64,000 nt of DNA, from contig CM046294.1 of the NCBI GenBank assembly GCA_025267735.1, forward strand, positions 45,748,070 to 45,812,069, given 5' to 3'. The stretch is from Mactra quadrangularis. Lineage: Eukaryota > Mollusca > Bivalvia > Venerida > Mactridae. A program made the translations under genes and the position numbers. Of this stretch, positions 34,709-46,700 are shown piece by piece. Under the pieces are notes generated by a model. It worked only from the letters and a program-made list of their open reading frames with translations. It made no database searches and was not told the DNA's origin. Within the stretch, counting starts at the first letter, position 1; each line of letters begins with the position of its first letter.

Positions 34709-34749
<41 letters not shown>

Positions 34750-37700
34750 CCGCATTTGTATAGCGCTCTTTTCATATTGAATATATGTTTAAAAGCGCTT
34801 CACAATCATATGCATAATTAGGAAAAACGAGTTTAAATGAAAACGAAAATGAAAATAATTAAGAGATGATAAAATATAAAAAACATAAACTGAAGAATAA
34901 TATAAAACTAAGAATTTGTGATCAATAAAGTGCTCATAGTAGTTTAAAAACAACAACAACAACATAACAAGTGAATTTTCAACTGTAAAAAATAGTGAAT
35001 TAGAGATAATGGATTGTTGGTAGAACGGCAGCCAAATGGCTGATGGAGAATCAGGCAAAATGCCCCGAAAATCCATGATTGCCAGGTGCTAAGTTGGCTT
35101 CTAATCCAAGGCTCCTGCCCGAACATCCATCAGTATCAGTGCCCGCGCAAGTTATGATTAGATTATGAGAAAAGGCAGCCACGGACCAATTGGGAATCCA
35201 TCCAGCCAGATGCCTTGAAAAAATCCATGATTGCAAGGTGCAAAGTCGGATTCTCATCCAAGGATCCGTTTTATAATTGGTCCTATATTATTGAATTAAT
35301 CGGAATATTGTATTCCTTTGGAATATCATATCCTAGTTATGTATATTATTTTTCTGACTTTAAACTGCAAAATTATGAATTTGACTAACGATAATGTTTT
35401 CGTAAGATATTTTAATAATATGTGCCCCTTTTTCGAACAATGTTTCTCGAAGGGGCTACGGGTTCAAATCTCGACAGAAGCAGTAATATTCTTACAAGAA
35501 ATATGACAATAATGCCATTTTTCTTTCATTGGGAAGGTATATGTAGAAGTTCTCAGTCTTGCGGAAAAGCAGAGGAGTACTGGTTATAGAAAAAGGGTCC
35601 AGGAAAGCAGGGTTAGGTGCGCTGGACGCCGTTAAATAACATAAATTTGTGTTGACATGGCGTTTAAACCAGTTTGAAAATAAATGTCAGAAAGAAACAT
35701 TTAGAGGTTGAAAAGTCAAAGCATGAAAATCGCATTACGGAACTAAACTAAGCGTTGCATCTTATGTTCAAATGAACGTGTAAACATGCAAGTATGAATT
35801 TATCGTTAATTTCATTGTCGATTTTTGTCGTAAAAAATTTAGCATTATTGATCTTAACCTCATTTGTCTTCATTAATGATGACATTAAAATTAAACATAA
35901 TCACATTTATAGATATATTACAGTTCATTCTAAAAGATAAGAAGTCAAAGTTAAATGGTGGTTTAAAATCTGCTTCCCTAAGTTTATATACTGCGGAGGT
36001 CGTTGGTTTGATTCCCGGGCTGGGCATATTGTCGTGAAAATTGGTCATGAAATGATTTTACGGCCATTGTTTTACATATCACTGATTCTTGATCAGGTTT
36101 CAGTCTCTGACGACAGTTTGTGCTTACTGAACACTCTCTTATTTGAATATGGAATGTATCATTTAATATGGAATTCACAATACTCACTGTACAGTTAATT
36201 TTGTTCAACAAAATAGACTGTATGTAGCCTATTCGTATTGTAGTTTTCAAATTTTGTTCATGCCGCGCATAAACAAAATTTCTATTCTAGTTCATTATAC
36301 TAGTTATTGGTCGATAGAGACTGTGTATAGTGGATTTTGTCCATGCGGCGCATGAACTAAATTTGGACTGAATTTTAGTGTTTAATCCTTAGTGAAGATG
36401 TCCCAACACATGTGATACATTTAGTCTCATATTTGTAAAGGGGCTACATAAAATCTCATGTTTATAAAAGTTAAAGGGGCTACATGAAGTCTCATCTTTA
36501 TAAAGGTTAAGGGGGTTTCTACAGTGACTATAGTGAATTCCATATTAAATGATACATTCCATATTCAAATAAGACAGAGTTCTAGTATTGTAACCGGTTA
36601 ACATCTTAATTCAGAGATCTAGCCTTTCCTGGAATGGTGACTCCGATTCTACAATGTTGTACAATAACCCCTGATCATTGTAATCACCCTCAGGCAGGTG
36701 ATCTTTTACAGAACCCACTTACACCTGGATGAAGTGGAACAACTGTAGGTTCATTTCTTGTTCAGGGAAACTAGTACTGCTCCTGTGGGATTCGAACCCT
36801 GCACATCTCCTCTTCTTCAATAATTCTAAGCTTATTTATGTCACAAAATTTGAACCTCAATAATTTTGATTCTAGTTCCTGAATAAATGTAAATCGCTTT
36901 GTCTTATAAAGGGCCAGTTTAAAATGGATAGTGCAAACTAAGCACTATACTCGATGTCTCGTACTTATCTTGGCATAAATGTCATGGGCGGATCCAGGGG
37001 GGGGGGTCAGGGAGTCCGGACCCCCTCCCCCCTAAAACTTAGAAAATGTACCTGGTGTATTTCGTGACTGTAAGTCATTTTTAAGTGGCATGAAGCAATT
37101 TTTCTCGGCGCTTAACATAGATTTAATGGTTATGTAGTTATTATTATTAATATCTTGCATTTTTCCTGTAAAATGTAAAAGTTCGGACCCCCTAGAAAAG
37201 TTCGGACCCCTCCCTCTAGTAAAGTTAGGACCCACCTCTCTAGAAAAGTTCGGACCCTCCTCTAGACAAAAATCCTGGATCCGCCCCTGAATGTTGTTCG
37301 GTTAATTTATTTGCTGTAATGGCTGCAGAGATTCTCATGGTCCCTACGTATTCATTATGTTTTGCACAATGAATTCAAAAACGGTATTTTGTCAAAGAAC
37401 ATTTGGAGCCCGCTGTATAAAAACTAAAATAGTCGTGACACGATGCATGTCAGCCTGGTATACATGTTGTTAATCACTAATTAGATTCTCGTTTCATAGT
37501 ACGCGCGTGGTAAAATGTTAAATTAACGCCCATTTTCATAAACCTCATTGCGTACGAGACGAATTCAGACGTAAGTGAATTATTTTAATTTTTAAATGTA
37601 TTTTTTTCTCACATTTTTTATTGCAGTGTCTACGTAGCATTTAAACCCTATCATTTGTATGACTTAACTCTGAACTCATTTTTATGACGTACATTATGGT

Positions 37701-40700
37701 TTTGTAAAACATTCATTTTTATGACGTCATATAAAAATTGATTATATTGTTAATGAGTTTTCTGTAAAAAAAGTAGAAGTATCAAAGTAAAATAAGCTAA
37801 GAATAGCATTACGTAGGTGTTGAGGTCACAGCGTTTGAGTAACGTGCGTCTGATCTCGTCCAGAAATAGTTTTAACATTGTATTTTTAGAACAAACGCGT
37901 ACATTTTGATTAACATTGCTTTTTTGTAAACAAATGATTCACTCATGAAATGATACAATAACAAAAATTGTTATCATGACGTGTTTGAGTTGGTGATTAA
38001 GTAATAAACACTGTATCAAAAGAGGCAACGCAGTGCAAATAGGCAATGTTTCATACGTTCAATACGTCATGTGAGTGAGTGTCATAGCAAAGTTTTTTTT
38101 ATAAAACGCATCTACATCACGCTCGTGACTTTATCAGGACATTTTTGGCCATATTCTAAAAGTAGACATAGGGTCTACCAACGTGTACACCAGACATTAA
38201 AATACTGCATTTTACAACCATGGGCGGTCCAGCGGGGGGGGGAGGGGGGTCAGGGGTGTCCGGACCCCCCCCCCCCCCCCGTAGAATTTGGAAAATGTAC
38301 CTGTCCATTAGTGTATTTCTTGCCTTTAAGTCATTTTTAAGTAGCATGAAGCAATTTTTTTCGGTGCTTAACATGGATTTAATAGTTATGTAGTTTTATT
38401 ATCAATATGTTGCATTTTTTTTCTGCAAAATGTGTATAATGTGGTTGTGGTTCGAGGTTCGGACCCCCCCTGCAAGAGTTCGGACCCCCTAGAAAGTTTG
38501 GATCTCCCCCCTGAAAGAAATCCAGGATCCGCCCCTGACTTTAATTGTGATTTGTAAATGGCATCAAACTTTACATATTGCCCAACATACATTGTATACC
38601 TACGCCATCTAAAAGTAGTTCTAGATATTTAAGGTCTGTTGGTCAATGACTACATACATGAGGAAAATACCATTCTGCGACAAAATAACAAAGTTGTCAT
38701 CACCTAAATGATCGTGGGTTTGTTTATTTCAACACCGGATGAAGCATTTTTGTTCGGTCATGTGACGTCACGTTGTTCCAAGATGGCGTCTGAATTTGTT
38801 CGGGGATAATCATAGTGAATGTCCGATGAATTCCAAATGTACATTTATATATACATATTTGTAACATACATGATATTACTGCGCCATCATAAAATAGTTC
38901 TAAATATTCAGGAACCATTAATATTTTGTTTATGCATAATCACATGTATATTGCCCAACATACGCCATCTGGAAATAGTTCCATGTGATAAATCACGTAT
39001 CATTTTTGTTTAGACAATGTTTTCACAATGTCAATGTTATATTTATGTCATACGTGTATAAAATGATAAATCTCCAGTCACATATTGTCTCTCGTGCCTA
39101 TAGTACATGTAACTGCAGCTGTCACGATACTAATTACTTTTCACTTTTTGTCATTGTTTTAACACATGTGTATATAGTTAGTAATTACAACATATTGTAT
39201 ATGTGCGTAGTTAATACGAAGTTTTACGGCAACAATGTAATTTCTATATGCGATTTGTTTATTTTTTTAGCACTAACCTTGCAATTGACTCTAAACTTCG
39301 CAATGACACTAAACGTCGCTATTGACACTAAATGTCGCACTTGACACTATACGTCGCGATTGACGCTAAACGTCGCAATTGACGCTAAACGGCACAATAG
39401 ACGCAAAACATCGCAATTGACGCTAAACGTCGCGATTGAAACTAAACGGCGCAATTGACGCTAAACGTCGCAATTGACATTAAATGTCGCAATTGACATT
39501 ATACGTTGTTAAACATTGCGACATTTAGCGCCAGTCTATTTTTGTTTAGTGGTGTCATTTTTACGCTCATTCTCTGACCTCAAAAAGTTTCATTATTCAT
39601 TTAATGGAAACACTTTATTTCATTAATGCATTTCATTTTTGAGTTGCAGCAAAACTTATTTTCCAGCCTCCAGAACTTTGGTCACTGTATCTCAATGAAC
39701 GTATATCATGTTTGAGATATTTTCGTTAAATTATAAACAAACGAAAAATGTGCTGATTTCAAAAATCTAAAATAATCATTTAAAAATAAACTCCCTATAT
39801 ATTTGTTTGAAATTTTATTTAGTACAATATAAACTGTGAATGTTAGAAGAACGTATGGATACACATATTCACTACGGGGGTGGGGGTGGGGGAGGGGGTG
39901 GTGGGTGGTGGTTGGGGATGGGGTGTTGGGTGCAGGACTTGATATTTAACAGTACTTGTATATTTTCATCGAATGACACACTATTACATTGGGGGAGCAT
40001 TTTAATTTAATCAGAACAGAACAGAACCGGACATACTCTTCACATTCTCGTACACCGAGGTTATAAAGATTCGTATCGAGACTCTTGATAGCCTCTGGGT
40101 ACGAGAATAACTGGGTACGAGAATATCTCTTCACTGCTGTTATTATTATATTTTTGCAGGGAGCCACTGGACCAAAGTACACCAAAAATGTCTGGAAGAC
40201 ACATGATAGGGTATGTAAAACTTTTTGACACAATATACTTCATTTTAATGTCCTTTAAACACAAGGAAAACATCCTGGCTAGCTCAGTCGATAGCGCAAA
40301 TGTCTTCAGATCGAGGGTCGTGAGTTTTATTCCCGGGGGAGACATATTCTCATGGAGCCTGGTTATGGTACAATTATTTTGACCATTCACCCTCAGGACT
40401 ACAACTGATGCTGAATCATGGAGGGGGAGGGCAGTTGTCAGTCACTGACGATCCGAGTTTGAGAGAGGTCCAACCCCTTCCTGCTTTTCATTCCCCTTTC
40501 CCCGCGAGATCCGCCCATTCATGGCAACTAAATAAATGAAGATCTTTATAAAATTTGTATTAGATTTAAAAACATCGTGCAGCGTATCTCGTTACATATA
40601 AACTACGGTAATATAACGAACAAAAAAACTTGACAGTTTTAATTAACTTTAACATTGATTTGTGCCGATGAAATCTATGTTTTATCAAATCTGCATGAAT

Positions 40701-43700
40701 AGACTCATTGAAATACCATGTAATAGGAAATTAAAACATAGTTTTATAATAAAGAATAAGCCAGCGTCTACAATAGCGTGTTTTGTTAGCTGAAAATGAG
40801 AAATTCTGAAGTAAAAAACGTTCTCCGCAAAATTGCATTCAATTTCAGCAAACGACCGGTGTTGTTCCTTTTAGAACTCAATTATTTCTGCTTTGATATG
40901 TTAAATACTGACACGTGTGTTATCTGTAATGAGTATTAAATGATTTTAAATGTCTTGATTAAATCTAATACGATTATTAAATTCAGAAGAAATTTCTTTC
41001 AAAACTGGATAAGAGCCTGAAAGTACAATCCATTGATCACATATGGTCCAAACGAACAAATTAGCTTGTTTGCGCTGTTAGATTCTGTCTGCAGCTGCGT
41101 TTTTTCGATTTTCGTACCCAAGAAGTGAGCAAGACTCATAGGCGGATCTAGGGGGGGTCAAGGGGTCTGGACCCCCTAGAATTTCCAAATTGTACTTGTC
41201 AGTATGTGTATTTCTTGACTTTAAGTAATGTTTATGTAGCATAAAGCAATTTTTCTCGTTGCTGAACATAGTTTATGTAGTTTTTATTATTAATATGTTG
41301 CATTATAGTGCAGAAATTGTATAATGTTGTTATGGTTTGAAAGTTTGAGACCCCCACTAGAAAAAGTTCGGACCGTCCCTAGTAAAAAATTCTGGATCCG
41401 CCCCTGAGACTCTAGTTCGTTAAGTATTGATAATCTCTGAGTACTGAATTAAACTTTGCATGAGGAAATCTAAAGGACTATCATAGAAAATACGTGTACA
41501 TGTGCATATTGGTCCGTATTATCAAGTGTCTTACGACCGATTTTAGTCGTAAATCCTTCGATATTGTTACGTTAACTTGTCTTAAGATTTTTGATTATAT
41601 GCTGCCTGTATTCTTACAACAATCTCATTTAAATATAGTCTTTTATACGTTACCTTTATAATGTAGCGAAAATTTAGTGGAGTACTTTTGTGCATTTTTT
41701 AATTGAGATTGTCCGTTGCTATACAGTCAAGTTATATGGAGTTGACATCTCCTTACAGCATATAGCTCATCGAAACAGTCAAACATACGCATCGCTGAGA
41801 CCATATCCCTTCTTTTTAACTAGATCGGCTAGCTCACTCGGAAACACATAAATCTATCACAAATAACAAATGGTACCATATCTTTTATCCATAACACAAA
41901 TTTGAATAATTAGATAATTTCATTGGGTAAACAGGAATGGTAGAGCACATTTTACTGGGATAAAGATACAAGTCAACAGCTGGCTAAAGCTACAGTCCCA
42001 TAAACATAAAAAAGCCGTGAGGGCACCGTACGGGAGCCGTGCGATCAAAGTCCGCAAGAACCCGTACAAACTCTTGAGTACCCGTACAGACTGTTACGTT
42101 TTTACCAGAGTCCGTGAGATGAGTCCAGGATACACGTATCGGTTTCAAAGTCAAATCGTGAACAAATTCGTGACCGAGTATGAATTAAACTTGCATATCT
42201 TCCAGCTACAGCTTCGTACGGGTGTGTTGTTCTGTGCCATGTGCGTACCGTCACCTTAATACGCAAGGCTTCCCACGATCTACGGCTCTCTGCACGTACG
42301 GGTCCGCAACAAGCAACGATATTATGGGAAAGAGGCATTAGACAGCTGCTCCAAAAAATGAAACATGAAAACAATCACGTCCCGTCTCAGATATAAAATG
42401 ACCTACATTTTAGTTTTAATTAAACCCCCAAACATAGCTTCATTCATTCATTAAAGTTTTAATGGACTACACGTAATTAATTTTGACGGATATATATTTT
42501 AATGTGTGTTTTAATCAGTAAAGAAAATCACTACAAAATCTAAACGTGCCTATCAGACTATGAAACTGACATAATGTTACATTATTAAAATGTTATTGCC
42601 ATCATTCTTAGACGTTCATGCAGAAAATAGAGTAAAGCTTGCATAGTTAATGCCAATGATGATTAGCTGAATTTTGATTTAAGTTTATAATGTTGATAGG
42701 TTGCTGTTGGGTGTTTTGTAAAGATTAGGGTTTTTTTTCCCTCACACGAAATTTGTGTTGATTGCTACAACAATTTGCGGCTTATCACACCTAACACTCT
42801 AAGTGTAAACTCTGCCCTGCGTTCAGTTACCGCGAACGTTACAAAACGTTCCGTAACGATACATTCGGAACTCCTCGGTCATTCGCCGGGATAATCTCGG
42901 ACATATTTGGACGCAATTTTGAAACTACCGGTGTGAAGTAAACATATATATGATCGTTTAGGCATTGAGTGATGGTTCGTTTTTAGTCCGTACATTTTGA
43001 AACATCACTCATTGCCTTAACGATCGTATATTTGTTTATTAGATTAAATTATTCGCAGCAAATGGCCGAGGAGTTCCGAATGTATCGTTACGGAACGTTC
43101 TGTAACGTTTAGTGTAATTGGGACAGGCTAATGGTTTCCATGATATGGCTTATCATACCTAACACTCTAAGTGTAAACTCTGATATTTGTAATATTTATA
43201 AATAATTCAATATATTATCATCACTGTCGCTCCTTCATTCACTAAAACATTACTTTTGTGCATCAACCAGAAATCTCTAGAAAATCTACGTAATTTCGTA
43301 TTTTTTAAATTTAATCATTCGTAATAATGAAAATACATATATAGCAATTGATTAGACGAAGTTATTTTATGTCACAGTCAACTTTTCTGTACTTTAAATG
43401 CAGGACTCAAATTGAACAAACAATTAGACTTGCACATTTTTGCGATTTGATTTTATTTCAACTCACAAAATGAAAAAAATCACTCGCATTTTTCTTCAAA
43501 CTTTAATAGCATACATAGTAACTGTTTATATATGCAATATAAAACAACATAGTACACTATCTAAACATAGATAGAACAAGGTCTTTATTGTGGGATAGAC
43601 AAAGAATATCAAACATGTCTTTAGAGTGAATCCTTTATTACTAGTAATACTATCCATCTATCTGGCTGTTTAAATGCTGATTTGTGCCTCATTATTTTAG

Positions 43701-46700
43701 ACAGAAATTATGTTTGTGGCAATTTAAAATCGCCAAAATTTGCTAGTTAAAATTTAAGTTACTCGCAATTTTCAAAATCCACTCGCATTTTGCGAGTATG
43801 CGAGCTTAAATTCGAGCCCTGTTTACATGCCATTGTAAAATGTATTTCTTGATTTTCATTTTATTGTTCACGGTATTTCAGGGAACGCTACAAATCCTAC
43901 ATGAGACGACCATTGTTGATTGTTTGTGGGTTTATAATCTTAGTTTTATTAATTATCATAATTATCTTGGCTGCATTGTTGGCAAGGTCCCCAGACACCG
44001 ATTCATCAATGAAAGGTAAGTCGTTTTTGTCACCAAGTTTTACATGTAGCGCTACCTAGCGCTGCACAGCATAGTTAATTACTATGTAGAGGTTGATATC
44101 GTTGTAAGTCGTTTTTGTCACCAAGTTTTACAAGTAGCGCTACCTAGCGCTGCACAGCATAGTTATTTACTTCGCAGCGGTTGATATCGTTGTAAGTCGT
44201 TTTTGTCACCAAGTTTTACAAATAGCGCTACCTAGCGCTACACAGCATAGTTATTTACTTCGCAGCGGTTGATATCGTTGTAAGTCGTTTTTGTCACCAA
44301 GTTTTACAAATAGCGCTACCTAGCGCTACACAGCATAGTAATTTACTTCGCAGCGGTTGATATCGCTGTAAGACAAGGAGAAAATGATATGTCTTGTTAT
44401 TGGAATACATTAGAGACGTTCTGTCATTTTCGTGAACTCAAGTCTAGACTAGCTATTTTGAAGCTAAACCTAAGCAAAGCTACATTTGGAAATGTATGAA
44501 CAGCTCGAGTGATGCTCAAACCATAAACACCATAGGAATACTGGATACAAAATCCCGCCCTTAGCCAACTGCAACACTTACCAGACCAGGGTATACCGGC
44601 CATTCATGTATCTAAATGAAATATATTGCTTGTGAAGATATACCATTCAAAATCATAAACCATTTAATGACTGCCATCAATGACTGACATCCAGTTCGAT
44701 AAAGAAGCAAATACGCAAAAGAAATGCACGTGTTTGACATAGTGACCCAGTAGACAAAATATTTAGCTTCATAGCACTTTAGAAATTTGGCCCGAATGTG
44801 GCATACCTACGAATAATTGTAGCCAGACTTGTGACAGAATTTTTGTGGAATTGTTCCTGATTACTCATAATATCTGGCATTCTATACCTACTCTAATAAA
44901 TAGTCAATTATGTTAAAAATAAAGGTCTATGTTTCCAGTGTTTAAGAATGCTGGAGATGTCAGGATTGCGGAATGTCAACCTTTCAGACATGGGCGGAGC
45001 TTAGGTAGAGGAGGCGTGTCTTTTCAATGTGACCTTTACTGCGAGCTAGTCAGATATAAAATTATCGAGTTTGCGAGTGGATACTTGTAGATTGGATTTT
45101 AATTGCTTTGCTTTTCTGTGTCCCCTCTCGTCACCCATAGAATTGGAATTTTATTCTACACCCGTCCCTGGATCAATTGTTACACTATGCAATACGGTGA
45201 AGAAAAGCTGTAAAGGTGATAGTTAACGTCATGTTTAGGTAAAGAAATCGTGGGAAACAAGAATATTGTTGTCAGTAGAGTTTATATCAAACAACATTGA
45301 TGTTGTCACTCTGTGAGTACTAGCTAATAGCTATGGCACTAACAACATATATGTCCGCCTACATGTCCGTCTGTTAACTAGTATCCGCCCTACTTTCTTT
45401 GATATCTGACTGTTTTGTTCCTGATATGTTTGCTTTCACTTATTCTACCATTGTTTAACATAAGAGATTAAAATTACTATTACGCATGTACCCGGCGTAC
45501 GCCCCCCCCCCCCCCCCCTAAAATTGCCGAAGCAGAGGTTTTTTCTTCTATAGTAAAATAGGATATTTATAGGTAAATATGTAAATTCAAATGTCAAAAA
45601 TGTTCGCACGCTACGCGTGCAATTAAAAACAAGACTGGAACTACACTAATACAATGACAAGGTATTATAATTTAAGGACAATATCTTTTAAGTATTTGTA
45701 AGATTTTAACATGATCCAACCAACGGCTGTAAAAATATATATCTAGATGCTTTTATTGTATACCCTAGGGAAAGATAGTTTAGGTTCTGTAAATGTGCCT
45801 GCTACTTTAGAAATGAGTTTTAGGGGTTACTCTGAACCCCTGGTCAAGGCTTTGTAAAGGACTCACAGTTGGCCCTTGAATACGGCCCCTAGACACCCAG
45901 TCTGCTTGTTCGTTTTCCGCCCCCCGTAGCTTGAATTTTCCGCCCCCCGTAACTGGAAATCCTGGATCCGCCTATAAAGTTTGTACCAGTATATTGAAAA
46001 TTACCCCTGTTCCCTCAGCTTGATCAACAACCTCAGATGAAGTGAAATTGAATAACTTTCTTATCACTACGTTTTTGTTTTCAATAACAAAAATATCCCA
46101 CATCAAGTGTCATGTCACCATATGGTTTTCATAATTCCAAACGCTTATCATGTCACGTTCACTTTTTGTTCTCTCATTGCTGTATTTAGAACAAAGATTT
46201 GACAACAATATGCCCCTTGATATTATCCCATTTGATTAAGGGTCAAGATAAACTTTGACCTCTTCTACAATAAAACCTACGATAACTCAATATGACACCT
46301 AGTTCTGGAAGTCGTAACAACTCAGGATAATTTTACGCTAAACCTTGGAAGTATCTCTGACTTCTTAAATATCCGACTCTATCGTGTTCTGTTCTGTTCT
46401 TTCTCTGTCTGTTTTTGCTGCGTTTTCAACATTGACTGCTTTCACTTACTAGCTATTATATTAATATAAGTAACCGGTACATGTATATATTTTATAATGC
46501 AATCATTTTTGTAATTTGAGAAGAGAGATAACAATTAACTTAATAAGCTATTTTCACAATCCTCGCTACTGACTTCAATAAATATTGTTTAAACCAATCT
46601 TTATGAAATTGGCAAAGTAATGCATTTTACTTTTTTTAACGTCGCATTCAACACATATATAGGTTATATATACGACGTCCAGCTCTTCCTACTATATGTT

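Larger units (their letters stand above)
24721..43881 (+). other. Intron 1 of the M13 peptidase gene, 19.2 kb
   Basis: No conserved exon is visible. Listed repeats make up much of it. I see nothing definable in 28800-30520, 30760-31520, 32750-33000, 33970-34600, 37300-38210, 39520-40270, 40480-41130 and 41600-42770, apart from GC-richer sequence at about 42010-42350 that contains repeated CCGTAC motifs. Confidence 0.6.

Noticed and set aside
38071..38374. Proline-rich frames on both strands
   Set aside because: They arise from the G/C runs of the family G MITE.
42010..42374. GC-richer stretch with frames of 80 and 90 residues on opposite strands as a possible exon
   Set aside because: No splice-compatible frame, no family motif; repeated CCGTAC motifs suggest a decayed repeat.
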